Positions 19,547-28,168 of a stretch of DNA of 64,000 nt are shown piece after piece. Below the pieces are notes generated by a model. That model saw only the letters and a list, made by a program, of their open reading frames with translations. It made no database searches and had not been told where the DNA came from. The stretch covers positions 62,001 through 126,000 of the forward strand of contig NZ_JHYY01000022.1 in NCBI RefSeq assembly GCF_000621205.1, read 5' to 3'. Source of the stretch: Halotalea alkalilenta DSM 17697. GTDB lineage: Bacteria > Pseudomonadota > Gammaproteobacteria > Pseudomonadales > Halomonadaceae. Within the stretch, counting starts at the first letter, position 1. Each line of letters opens with the position of its first letter. The position numbers and the translations under genes were made by a program.

Positions 19547-19734
19547 GTGATCCATTTCAATAGTCTATATTCATATGAAATGAATGGAGAGGGGATTCAT
19601 CGCCTGTCTGGGCCACGAGTTGGCCCGGACGCATTGTACTATAGTTTATTTGAAGAGATATGCGGTTTGTTGTATAAGTGTCTATTAGTCTTATCCAACA
19701 GTTTTTCTTATATGGTAGGGCGAGAGGTTCTTAC

Positions 19735-20646
19735 ATGAACGCTACTCTCTTGACACCCGACAAAATGTTGGATGTCATTCCTGGTAAGGTGACTTGTCCC
19801 GGCACCGTCGGTGGCGGTCGTCATCTGCCTGTTTCGTTCAGAGGGTATCAGTTCGACAAAACCGAAGTCATTATCCCGAGTCTGCGCGATTATAAATTGG
19901 TCAGATGGAAGAAAGGTTCTCAAAATTTGGGATTCTTTGAGAATGGTCGCTGGAAGAAGTCTTCGTCCGCTGATGGGAATATCACTCTGCTCTCCAGAGG
20001 AAGCGACTCGAGTTGGTATTGGATGAATGATATCGAGGTGACCCATATTTATATATCCCATGACCTGATCAATAAAATAGCCAATGAAACGTTTGATCGG
20101 GACGTGGATGATCTTTCCATCAATCACCATCCCTTGGTCAATGATGAGATACTGTCCAGGTTGATGTCGACGTATGAGGATGAGTGTTTAAGCACCGCCG
20201 CCGGGAGTAGCATCTATCTTCAAACCCTCGAAGTGCAAATGTGCATACATTTGATAAGAAATTACGCACAGTGCTCGCTGAAGGACGTTTTTCGCACGTC
20301 AAAACTTTCCGACAGCAAGAAGAAACTGTTGGAAGAGTATATCGAAGAGAACCTGTCTACAGCGCTGTCGGTTCAAGCGCTTGCAGATGTGGCGGGGCTC
20401 AGCCAGTCGCATTTCGTCCGCGTATTTGCATCGGACTATGGGTGTTCCCCGCACCATTATGTGCAAGCGCGACGTCTTCATCGCGCGAAACAATTGCTGT
20501 CCTCTTCTTCATCCTTGCCTATCAAGGCCATCGCGCTCGAATGTGGTTTTTCCGATCAAAGTCATATGACCAGGGTGATCAAGAGCAAACTGTCCTTGAC
20601 GCCCAAGCAATATAGAGACCAGTGCTTCAGCAAGATGACGAGGTGA
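19735..20646 (+). CDS. AraC-family transcriptional regulator
   Basis: This protein (303 residues from ATG 19735; a GTG 19 codons upstream is an alternative) has a C-terminal AraC/XylS DNA-binding domain with two helix-turn-helix units: LSVQALADVAGLSQSHFVRVF and IKAIALECGFSDQSHMTRVIK, ending with the LTPKQYR motif. The N-terminal 180 residues are a divergent effector domain. It sits just after the monooxygenase operon on the same strand and is the obvious local activator. Its A/T-richness matches that operon. Confidence 0.88.
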   Translation: MNATLLTPDKMLDVIPGKVTCPGTVGGGRHLPVSFRGYQFDKTEVIIPSLRDYKLVRWKKGSQNLGFFENGRWKKSSSADGNITLLSRGSDSSWYWMNDIEVTHIYISHDLINKIANETFDRDVDDLSINHHPLVNDEILSRLMSTYEDECLSTAAGSSIYLQTLEVQMCIHLIRNYAQCSLKDVFRTSKLSDSKKKLLEEYIEENLSTALSVQALADVAGLSQSHFVRVFASDYGCSPHHYVQARRLHRAKQLLSSSSSLPIKAIALECGFSDQSHMTRVIKSKLSLTPKQYRDQCFSKMTR

Positions 20647-20702
20647 ATCAAATCAATCGCTTTCGCTCATCGTCCGTCCCAGCTACCGCGTTGAATTGAT
20701 CC

Positions 20703-20880
20703 TCATCCTGCATTTCCCAGCAGCCATCCCGGGTATTCGATCGGCAATTGGCTTGCGGCGTCGAGCGCCGACACGTTTTCATCGTCCAGTACGACCGCGG
20801 CGGCCTGAACGTTCTCAAGCAGCTGCTCGACTCGTTTCGCACCGATGATGACCGTGGATACGACCGGCTGTTTCAACAAC
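20703..20880 (-). pseudogene. C-terminal remnant of an aldo/keto reductase
   Basis: Reading the minus strand gives about 59 codons, LLKQPVVSTVIIGAKRVEQL continuing through LENVQAAAVVL to LPIEYPGWLLGNAG and a TGA at 20705-20703. This is the conserved C-terminal tail of aldo/keto reductases, including the cofactor-binding IIGAKR segment. A TAG directly precedes it in frame and nothing further upstream matches the family, so the N-terminal four fifths are missing. It marks a deletion or insertion junction at about 20881. Confidence 0.78.
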
Positions 20881-21027
20881 TATCGTCGCCTGTTCAGCCT
20901 GGCGCCGAGCGACGATGCCGCGGCGCTATGCTCGACTCTCGAGCGAGGACCCGCTCTGGCGCATCGGGCATGCCGGTCCATCGCCGATGGGATGGCCCCT
21001 CCAGGTTGGTGCGAGGGGCCGGTTCCG

Positions 21028-22470
21028 CTAGGCGGTCACCTTGAGGATGTGCAGCCCGTCCTGGCTGTTGGTCATGTACACGATGCCGCGGCGGTCGACG
21101 ATGATGTCTTCGGCGCACATCGTCAGCGGCCCCTTGAAGCCGCCGTACTTCTGCCAGTTGAACTGCTTGGGATCGGGCGGGCAGTACGCGGCGATTTCGC
21201 GCGGGCTGTAGGGTTCGCTGAAGTCGAAGCAGCGAAAGCCCGCGGTGAAGTAGGCGCAGTAGATGCGGCTGTTGCCTTGGTCCAGCACGGGTAGCCCGGA
21301 GGGCTGGTGGATGTTGTGGTTGCCGAACGGGTAGTGCGCTCCGTTCAGGGTCGAGTAGTCGGTGCCCCAGATCGATCCCGGCGGCGGCACCGGCTTGGGC
21401 AGGGTCGAGACGAGTACCGGGTTGGCCGGGTCCTGGATCGAGACGACGCCGACCATGTTCATCGGCTGCTGCTTGCCCTTCAGGCCGACGATCTCCTCGG
21501 TGCTGTCGGGATCGAGGGAAAAGGGCCGCTCGCCCTCGGTGGTGACGACCACGAGCTCACGGTCGAGGTAGGGCACGGTGGTATGCATGCTGGCGCCGCC
21601 GGAACCGCCTCCGAACGGCGGGTGGGTACGCAGGGTGCCGATGTGCTTGGGGTTGGCGACGTTGGAGATGTCGAGGATGACCAGGCCTATGCCCCAGTAG
21701 GCCAGGTAGGCACGATCGCCCTCGATGTAGGGCATGTGCAGCTCGACGTGCCGGGAAGCGTCCACGGCCTGCTCGGGGTGAGCCCACTGGCCGGCGACGC
21801 GCGGGTTGGCCGGGTCGCTGATGTCGAGTATCTGGTAGATGAATCCGTCGTAGCCCTCGGCGCCCGCCGCCAGATGGACGTAGCGTCCGCCGTTGTAGAA
21901 GTTGCGGTGGGTGCCCTTGGGCGTGCCGGTATGCCAGCGCGCGAGCAGCTTCGGGTCTTCCGGATCGCGCATGTTCCAGACCAGCAGCCCCTCGTCGTAC
22001 TGCGTGCCCGCCGGCTGCGGACCGAAGAACTGCTCGAACTGGCGCGTCTGCATGTTGCTGATGCCGATGCCGTCGGCGATCTGCAGCTTGACCGAGGAAA
22101 TGCCAGTCTTGCCGCTGGGCTCGGGCACGAACCTGACGAAACGCGGACGGGAGGGATCGGTGACCTCCAGGATCGACATGCCGACCTTGGCCCAGTGCAT
22201 GCAGTACAGGTACATGCGGCCTCCGACCTCCTGCATCGACATTTGGTAGCCGGCGCAGCCTGGACCGCCAAGGTCGTGGTAGGCGAGCAATTCGACGTTG
22301 CGGGTCATCGCGCCCAGGGCATCTTTCTTCCACTCGCCGCCTGCCGCACCGGCTGGCGCGGCGCTGCCGCCGGCTGCGGCAGCACGTGGCGACAGGCCCT
22401 GTGCCGTCACCATGCCGGCGGCCGCGATCGTGCCGGCCGTTCCCAATAGGACCTGCCTTCTGCTCAACAT
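21028..22470 (-). CDS. Tat-exported LVIVD-repeat protein
   Basis: The 480-residue protein starts at ATG 22470, with GGAG at a normal distance, and begins MLSRRQVLLGTAG: a twin-arginine signal followed by a hydrophobic stretch and an Ala-rich cleavage region. The mature part has at least four LVIVD-type repeats (LLVWNMRDPEDPKLLARW, YQILDISDPANPRVAGQW, LVILDISNVANPKHIGTL, GVVSIQDPANPVLVSTL), which build a beta-propeller-like fold. Export by Tat suggests folding in the cytoplasm, possibly with a cofactor, and action in the periplasm. It lies 103 bases downstream of another exported protein on the same strand. No enzymatic function is established by these features. Confidence 0.8.
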   Translation of the reverse strand: MLSRRQVLLGTAGTIAAAGMVTAQGLSPRAAAAGGSAAPAGAAGGEWKKDALGAMTRNVELLAYHDLGGPGCAGYQMSMQEVGGRMYLYCMHWAKVGMSILEVTDPSRPRFVRFVPEPSGKTGISSVKLQIADGIGISNMQTRQFEQFFGPQPAGTQYDEGLLVWNMRDPEDPKLLARWHTGTPKGTHRNFYNGGRYVHLAAGAEGYDGFIYQILDISDPANPRVAGQWAHPEQAVDASRHVELHMPYIEGDRAYLAYWGIGLVILDISNVANPKHIGTLRTHPPFGGGSGGASMHTTVPYLDRELVVVTTEGERPFSLDPDSTEEIVGLKGKQQPMNMVGVVSIQDPANPVLVSTLPKPVPPPGSIWGTDYSTLNGAHYPFGNHNIHQPSGLPVLDQGNSRIYCAYFTAGFRCFDFSEPYSPREIAAYCPPDPKQFNWQKYGGFKGPLTMCAEDIIVDRRGIVYMTNSQDGLHILKVTA

Positions 22471-22573
22471 CGCGTACTCCATCGATATGTCCGGTGATCG
22501 GGTCATGCTTGATGCTGTCGCGGCCGAGCGGGCAGTGCCCGCACCCCTTCCGAGAAGGGGCTTCTCGCGCCGG

Positions 22574-23497
22574 TCAGCGTGTCGAGACGTAGCCCTTGTA
22601 CTGCTGGAGGTGATCGGACTCGGGCCGGTCCAGCAGGAACTCGCCGACGAAGTCCTTGTAGGGTTCCATGTAGGGGAACTTGTCCCACTTGGCCCAGGCC
22701 GGCTTGGCGACCCGCCCGCCCAGCTCGGCCATGGCCTGCTCCCATTGCTTGCTGTCGGAGAACCAGATCTCGGCCACGCGCTGGAACGGACCGGTCTTGG
22801 GTTCGGCGAGCACGCGGCTGGACAGGAAGCGGGTCACCTCCGGCAGCCCGGCGATCTGTGGAGCGAGCTGCTCCCTGAACCACTTGTCTCCTTCCTCCTG
22901 GGTGACGCCCTCGGGATACTTGAAGAGGGTCAGCCAGCGATAGTTCGGGCCGTCCTCGATGGTGCGATCGCTGCCCTTGAAGTCGTCCTCCCAGAACACC
23001 GGCGCGAAGGCGAACACGGTCGGGTGGTAGCCCTCGCGCGTGCCGACCCACTGGCTAGGGCGAAGGTCGCCGCCGGTTGGCTGGCGAGTGATACGCATGT
23101 AGTCGTCGGTGCTGTATTCCTTGAACGCCAGGCCGTTGGGCGCGGCGGTCGCACTGGTGTGGAACGGATTGAGGAGCCAGTAGTGCTCGGTCATGATCCA
23201 GTTGTAGGTGCCGAAGTCCTCGGCGTCCTTGGGCAGCGGCAGCGCGCGGTAGGTGGCGTACTTGGTCACGTAGGGCGCGAATTGCGAGATGCTGTCCGGC
23301 ACGTGGTACTTGTAGAGCCAGCGATAGGCGGCCGGCAGGTCGCTGTCGTCGCGCACGCTCACCATGATGAAGCTGCGCATCGGCTGGAACGATTCGGACG
23401 CCGGCGCGGTGGCCGAATCGGCCGCCTGGGCGCCCGTCGCCAGCAGCGCCGTGGCCAGTATGAGCGCCGACAGGGAGGCGCGGATTTTCAGGTCCAT
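22574..23497 (-). CDS. exported protein of unknown function (possible dimeric alpha/beta-barrel domains)
   Basis: This 307-residue protein starts at ATG 23497, with GGAG six bases upstream, and has a clear Sec signal peptide (MDLKIRASLSALILATALLA, cleavage near AQA-AD). The mature part has two halves of similar character, each with an aromatic-rich region (MTEHYWLLNPFH; AEIWFSDSKQWEQAMAEL), that vaguely recall EthD/ABM-type alpha/beta-barrel domains. I do not recognise a defined family. It probably forms one unit with the Tat-exported LVIVD protein and is divergent from a LysR regulator. Confidence 0.6.
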   Translation of the reverse strand: MDLKIRASLSALILATALLATGAQAADSATAPASESFQPMRSFIMVSVRDDSDLPAAYRWLYKYHVPDSISQFAPYVTKYATYRALPLPKDAEDFGTYNWIMTEHYWLLNPFHTSATAAPNGLAFKEYSTDDYMRITRQPTGGDLRPSQWVGTREGYHPTVFAFAPVFWEDDFKGSDRTIEDGPNYRWLTLFKYPEGVTQEEGDKWFREQLAPQIAGLPEVTRFLSSRVLAEPKTGPFQRVAEIWFSDSKQWEQAMAELGGRVAKPAWAKWDKFPYMEPYKDFVGEFLLDRPESDHLQQYKGYVSTR

Positions 23498-23602
23498 CAG
23501 GGTCTCCATCGCATTGCGGGACGGCGATGCCGACAAGGCTTCGTCGTGGAGCAATGCCCATGATCGGCTTGGTCCTTGATCTGTGCGAATATATTATTTT
23601 TG

Positions 23603-23612
23603 ATCAATTGAT
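23603..23612. promoter_or_regulatory. palindrome in the divergent LysR promoter region
   Basis: ATCAATTGAT is a perfect 10-bp palindrome 15 bases before the LysR start, inside an A/T-rich 130-base divergent interval. A partial second copy (TATCAAT, 23623-23629) overlaps the start codon. It is a candidate autoregulatory LysR box. Confidence 0.35.
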
Positions 23613-23627
23613 AACGTAGAGGTATCA

Positions 23628-24518
23628 ATGGACCTGCGCCGTCTGCGCTACTTCGTCGCCGTCGCCGAGGAATTGCACTTCCGGCGCGCGGCCGAACGCG
23701 TCCATATCGCCCAGCCGGCGCTGAGCGTCCAGATCAAGGCGCTGGAAGAGGAGCTGGGCGGCTGCCTGATCGTGCGCAGCAATCGCCGGGTCGAACTGAC
23801 CGAGGCCGGGCGCCTGCTGCTGGAGCAGTCGCGGCAGATCCTGGCCCAGGTCGATGCTGCCGCCGGGCTCACCCGCCGGGCGCTGCGCGGGGAGGCCGGC
23901 GTGCTGCGCCTGACCTACTCGGGCAATGCCGCCGAGTCCGGCATGCTGGCGCGGTGCCTGCGCGCCTTCCGTCGTCGCCACGCCGATGTGGAGATCCAGG
24001 CGATGGAGATGGATCCTGCTTCCCAGCAGGAGGCGCTGCTGTCCGGCCGCGTGCACGCGGCGCTGACCACCACGCTTGCACGCACGCTGCCACCGCAGCT
24101 GATGGTGCAGCGGCTGGGTGCGTGGCCGCTGCGGCTGGCGCTGCCCGACGATCATCCGCTGGCGCAGCGGCGGCAGATCCGCATCGCCGACGTGGTGCAT
24201 CAGCCCTTCGTGGTCTACGCCACGCACGGCGACGACGATGGGACCTCGGTGCTGCGCCAGGTGGCCGGCTTCGATCCGGTGGTGGCCCATCGCGTCGGCA
24301 CGGCGGTAATGGTCACCGCGCTGGTCGGCGCCGGACTCGGGTTGGGCCTGCTGCCGGCATCGATGGAGACGGTGGCGGCGCATGCCGGCGCGGTGCTGCG
24401 GCCGCTCGCATCGGTGAAGGCGGACATGGACGTATCGCTGGTGGTGCTGTCCGGTGTGCGCGAGCCGGTGGCCACGCGGCTGCTGGAGGTCGCCATGGGC
24501 GAATTCGAGCCCTGCTGA
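23628..24518 (+). CDS. LysR-family transcriptional regulator
   Basis: The 296-residue protein starts MDLRRLRYFVAVAEELHFRR and has the LysR helix-turn-helix ERVHIAQPALSVQIKALEEELG. A C-terminal periplasmic-binding-like effector domain follows (MLARCLRAFRRRHADVEIQ... VGAGLGLGLLPASME). It is transcribed away from the two exported-protein genes at 21028-23497 and is their likely regulator. The intervening region holds a short palindrome. Confidence 0.88.
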   Translation: MDLRRLRYFVAVAEELHFRRAAERVHIAQPALSVQIKALEEELGGCLIVRSNRRVELTEAGRLLLEQSRQILAQVDAAAGLTRRALRGEAGVLRLTYSGNAAESGMLARCLRAFRRRHADVEIQAMEMDPASQQEALLSGRVHAALTTTLARTLPPQLMVQRLGAWPLRLALPDDHPLAQRRQIRIADVVHQPFVVYATHGDDDGTSVLRQVAGFDPVVAHRVGTAVMVTALVGAGLGLGLLPASMETVAAHAGAVLRPLASVKADMDVSLVVLSGVREPVATRLLEVAMGEFEPC

Positions 24519-24580
24519 GATCGGCCATGGGCGATGCCGTATCACTTCTATTCATGCAAGCCACCGCGCCGACGGTCAGC

Positions 24581-25474
24581 TCAGCCGGTGGGATATGAAT
24601 TCGCCATGGAGATGATGTGTTCGGAGAGAAGGTTCGCCATCAATGTCTTGGGCTTATGGACATTGCGCAGCAGATAGACCGGCGTGGAGATGGGGGTCGA
24701 AAAGCGCAGGATGCGGGATTTGCTGGGATCGTGCAGCTGTGCCGACTGCTCATCGAGGAGGCCTATCCCGCCGCCGGCTTCGACCACCTTGCACATCATC
24801 GCACCGAGCGAGATCTCGATCTTGCTGGAAAATCCATAGCCGCGCATCAGCATCATCGCCTCGAAATTACGCTGCAGTTCATCTGGGGCACTGAGCGTGA
24901 TGATGCGGCATTCGTCCAGGTCGGAAAAATCGATTTCGCGCTTTTCCGCCAGAGGGTGCCCGATGGGCAGGATACATACGGCGTTGAGATCGAAGAGCTT
25001 GGTTTTTTCGAGATTCGCATCCTCCGACCGCGCTTGGGAAATGCCCAGGTCGAGTTCTCCTCGTGCGACGAGCTGAACCGTTTCTGGTGAACTCCGGCTG
25101 CGGAAGGCGAGGGTGGCATCCGGGTAGTGACGCATGAATTTGGCCGTCGCCTGCGGTAGCCAGGAAATCGACAGTGCGGGAATGCAGCTGATTTCGAGCC
25201 GGGCGTGTTCCATCTGCTGCAGGTTGCGGGCGAAGGCTTCGAGATGCGCGTAGCCGTCCGTCATCCGCGAGGCTTCCAGATAGAGCGCCCGGCCTTCATC
25301 GGTTGCCTGCAATCCTTTGATGCCTCGCAGGAATAGCTGAACACCTAACTCATTTTCCAATATTTTCAATGACTTGCTCACGGCAGGCTGGGAGAGGTCC
25401 AGCTTTTCCGCAGCGGCGGTCACGGAGCCGCATTCGATCACAGCGACGAAAACCTCGAACTGCCGGTAGTTCAT
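24581..25474 (-). CDS. LysR-family transcriptional regulator
   Basis: This 297-residue regulator begins MNYRQFEVFVAVIECGSVTA with the helix-turn-helix AEKLDLSQPAVSKSLKILENELG. The C-terminal effector domain includes ARGELDLGISQ and VEAGGGIGLLDEQ. It is divergent from the first ABC importer operon (25661 onward) and is its likely regulator. TTCATA (25470-25475) and TATGAA (25492-25497) form an inverted repeat over its own start, which suggests autoregulation. Its family of ligands is unknown. Confidence 0.88.
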   Translation of the reverse strand: MNYRQFEVFVAVIECGSVTAAAEKLDLSQPAVSKSLKILENELGVQLFLRGIKGLQATDEGRALYLEASRMTDGYAHLEAFARNLQQMEHARLEISCIPALSISWLPQATAKFMRHYPDATLAFRSRSSPETVQLVARGELDLGISQARSEDANLEKTKLFDLNAVCILPIGHPLAEKREIDFSDLDECRIITLSAPDELQRNFEAMMLMRGYGFSSKIEISLGAMMCKVVEAGGGIGLLDEQSAQLHDPSKSRILRFSTPISTPVYLLRNVHKPKTLMANLLSEHIISMANSYPTG

Positions 25475-25539
25475 AATGCATAACTCCAGGATATGAACGT
25501 CATGATTTTATGAGTTGACGTAAAGTTTGGCCGGCGATA

Positions 25540-25548
25540 ACGTTCCTT
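25540..25548 (+). promoter_or_regulatory. ACGTTCCTT motif upstream of the first importer operon
   Basis: The 9-mer ACGTTCCTT, within GATAACGTTCCTTCAGATC, lies about 110 bases upstream of the first importer. The same 9-mer recurs at 35138-35146 upstream of the second importer, again with flanking dyad-like bases. A shared regulator site is possible. Confidence 0.3.
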
Positions 25549-25660
25549 CAGATCGATGCGCCGAGGTGGGCGCCGCATCCAGAAAACAACAAGCCGTGGA
25601 GCAAGGCCGAATGGCCCTGCAAGCGACAGAATATCTACAACTATAACAACAGGATCTTCT

Positions 25661-27214
25661 ATGCAACCGCTTCTTTTTTTTGGATTTTTAGCCAGAAAAA
25701 TGATCTTGGCGCTGCTTGTCGCGGCGGCCTTTCCGCTTGCCGCACAGGCTGCTCCTGACGGCAGTCTTACCATCGCAGTGGGGGCAGACGCCACGACCTT
25801 CCACCCCCATGTCAATTCGCTCCCGGTCGGCAACGCCGTCGACATGTTGGTGTTCGAACAGCTCTTTCGCATGGGCGAAGACAACAGCGTCGTTGCGCAA
25901 CTGGCCGACAGCTGGGGCTGGTCCGAGGATGGGATGACCTTCAGCGTCCAGTTCGAGACCGGGCATGTCTTTTCCAACGGTAATCCACTCGATGCCCAAG
26001 CCATTGCCGCCTCCTTCAATCAGCTGCTCGATCCCAATAGCGGGTCGATCTATGCGGGACTTTATGCCTCGCTAGGCCGAGCCGAGGCACAGGGCGAAGA
26101 TACGGTCGTTTTCCATCTGAACGAAAAGAACGGCCATATTCTGATGCTACTGGCCAACAGTGCGGCCGGGATCATCGACGTCAAGGCGAATGCCGAGATG
26201 GGCGCGGGTTATGGCCGAAAACCGATTGGATCCGGCCCTTACATCGTCGATGAGTTCATCGGTGGCGAGCGTTTCAGCCTCGTCCCCAATCCTCTGTACA
26301 AAGGCGATGTCCCCGCCACCCTGGAGAAGATCACTTTCATGTCGGTGCCCGAAGACGGCGCGCGCATGGCGCTGATCGAAACTGGTGAGGTGGATATCGT
26401 CGATCGCGTACCCGCGGATTCGATCGAGGCGATAAACGACTCCGGCTTGGCCAAGGTCATTCTGCCGGACAGCATGTTCTCGATCAGTATGGAACTGATC
26501 AATTCCGGGGCGCTGGCGGACCCGAGGGTGCGCGAGGCGTTGAACATATCGATCGATCGTGAGGGCATGATCCAGGGCATTCTCGGTGGCCTGGCGACGC
26601 CTTCCGTCGGCATGGTCGGGCCCGGTACGGAGGATGAGCTGCGCGCGACCTTTGCGTCCAAACCCTTCGATCCGACCAGGGCCAGGGAGCTATTGGCCGA
26701 GGCGGGCTATGGCCCCGGCAAACCGCTGCCCTTGGTGGTGACCTGTCCGAATGGCCGTTACATCAAGGATTCCCAGGTCTGCCAGGCGCTGGCGGCGCAA
26801 TGGCAAGCGATCGGCATCGACGCCAAGCCACAGGTGATGGATCTGTCCAATTGGTCGGCCAATAGTCGTTTGCCTTTGGCCGAACGCAAAGACGATATGA
26901 CCATGGTCGGCCGCGCCACGGCGGGGATCGATTTCACCTTGTATCGGCTGTTCAAGACTGGCGTAAGTACCAATATCTCGGGCTTCAGCGACCCCGGAGT
27001 CGACAGGCTGCTGGCCGAAGGGCGGGCATCCAGCGATGCCGATGCGCAAAAGCGGATCTACGGCGAGATCCAGAAGATCATCTGGGATGCGAATCCTTAC
27101 GTCTTCCTCTGGTATCAGAAACAGGCGCTGGGAGTCGCGGACCGGGTGAAGAACTTCGTCATCCGTCCCGATGAAACCATGGTGTTCGACAATGTGTCGG
27201 TATCGGATAGCTAA
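25661..27214 (+). CDS. ABC transporter substrate-binding protein, peptide/nickel/opine family
   Basis: This 517-residue family 5 solute-binding protein is the periplasmic receptor of the importer. ATG 25661 follows AGGA by six bases and opens a signal peptide (LARKMILALLVAAAFPLAAQA). The mature chain has the family pattern LTIAVGADATTFHPHVN near its start, GRKPIGSGPYIVDEF, and the late VREALNISIDREGMIQG. It is the first gene of an operon with two permeases, ATPases and two monooxygenases. The ligand cannot be predicted; DppA/NikA-like names would be over-precise. Confidence 0.9.
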   Translation: MQPLLFFGFLARKMILALLVAAAFPLAAQAAPDGSLTIAVGADATTFHPHVNSLPVGNAVDMLVFEQLFRMGEDNSVVAQLADSWGWSEDGMTFSVQFETGHVFSNGNPLDAQAIAASFNQLLDPNSGSIYAGLYASLGRAEAQGEDTVVFHLNEKNGHILMLLANSAAGIIDVKANAEMGAGYGRKPIGSGPYIVDEFIGGERFSLVPNPLYKGDVPATLEKITFMSVPEDGARMALIETGEVDIVDRVPADSIEAINDSGLAKVILPDSMFSISMELINSGALADPRVREALNISIDREGMIQGILGGLATPSVGMVGPGTEDELRATFASKPFDPTRARELLAEAGYGPGKPLPLVVTCPNGRYIKDSQVCQALAAQWQAIGIDAKPQVMDLSNWSANSRLPLAERKDDMTMVGRATAGIDFTLYRLFKTGVSTNISGFSDPGVDRLLAEGRASSDADAQKRIYGEIQKIIWDANPYVFLWYQKQALGVADRVKNFVIRPDETMVFDNVSVSDS

Positions 27215-27226
27215 GAGGAGCGATGA

Positions 27227-28168
27227 ATGTACGTCCTCAGGCGCCTTCTCGTCGCGGTCCCCACGCTCTTCGCCGTCAGTATCCTGGCATTCTGGTTCGT
27301 CGACATGATCCCTGGCGATCCCGCCGCCCAGCTGGCGGGGAACATGGCGTCGAACGAGGAAATCGCAGCCATCCGTAGCCATCTCGGTCTCGATCGCTCG
27401 CCCATCGCGCGCTATGGCCTGTTCTTGAAAGGCATCGTCGATCCGGAGATCGCGGTTTCGTATCGCACTAGCCGCCCTGTCGTCCAGGAAATCGGCGAGC
27501 GTTTGCCGAAAACGCTCATCGTCGCGGTGGGCGGACTGGTTCTAGGGATAGTGTTCGGCGTCGTCACCGGTGTGATCTGCGCCCTGCGCCAGGGAGGCTG
27601 GTTCGACGCCATCGTCACGATCTTCACCCTGGCCGGGATTTCGATGCCGATCTACTGGCTCGGTTTGCTGTGCATCTGGCTTTTCGCGGTGGAACTGCGC
27701 TGGTTGCCAGCGGCAGGAGCGACCACGCCCTGGCACTTCGTGTTGCCGGTGGTGGTGGTGGCGACGCGCCCGGCTGCGCTGTTCAGCCGCCTGGTGACCG
27801 CCAATCTGCTGGAAGTGATGGGCAAGGATTATCTCGATACCGCACGCTCCAAGGGGCTGAGTGAAACCCGCGTCATCGTGTGCCATGCGTTGCGTAATTC
27901 GCTGGTGGCCGCGGTCAGCGTCGCAGGCGTGCAGTTCGGTGGGATGCTCGGCGGATCCGTGGTGACCGAGACCGTCTTTGGCATCCCGGGACTCGGACGC
28001 TTGTTGGTGGAGGCGGTCGGCAGCTCCGACTATCCGGTGATCCAGTATTGCGTGCTGATGTTCGCCGCCGTGTTCATCGTCATCAATCTCGCCGTCGATT
28101 TGATCGGCCAATGGCTCGATCCCCGTACGCAGGAAAATTCGTCAGCCACGGGGTATGGACGCCCATGA
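27227..28168 (+). CDS. ABC transporter permease (DppB-type)
   Basis: This 313-residue inner-membrane permease starts MYVLRRLLVAVPTLFAVSIL, the typical first helix of DppB/OppB proteins, has six predicted hydrophobic segments, and carries the EAA-loop region YLDTARSKGLSETRVIVCHALRNS, shown here as two joined parts: YLDTARSKG and HALRNS. The C-terminal GSVVTETVFGIPGLGRLL is also characteristic. It begins 12 bases after the binding protein and overlaps the next gene by four bases. Confidence 0.9.
   Translation: MYVLRRLLVAVPTLFAVSILAFWFVDMIPGDPAAQLAGNMASNEEIAAIRSHLGLDRSPIARYGLFLKGIVDPEIAVSYRTSRPVVQEIGERLPKTLIVAVGGLVLGIVFGVVTGVICALRQGGWFDAIVTIFTLAGISMPIYWLGLLCIWLFAVELRWLPAAGATTPWHFVLPVVVVATRPAALFSRLVTANLLEVMGKDYLDTARSKGLSETRVIVCHALRNSLVAAVSVAGVQFGGMLGGSVVTETVFGIPGLGRLLVEAVGSSDYPVIQYCVLMFAAVFIVINLAVDLIGQWLDPRTQENSSATGYGRP

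Noticed and set aside
20845-21294. 149-codon plus-strand frame crossing the aldo/keto reductase junction
   Set aside because: It runs antisense through the LVIVD gene and shows no domain; the fragment on the minus strand explains the left part.
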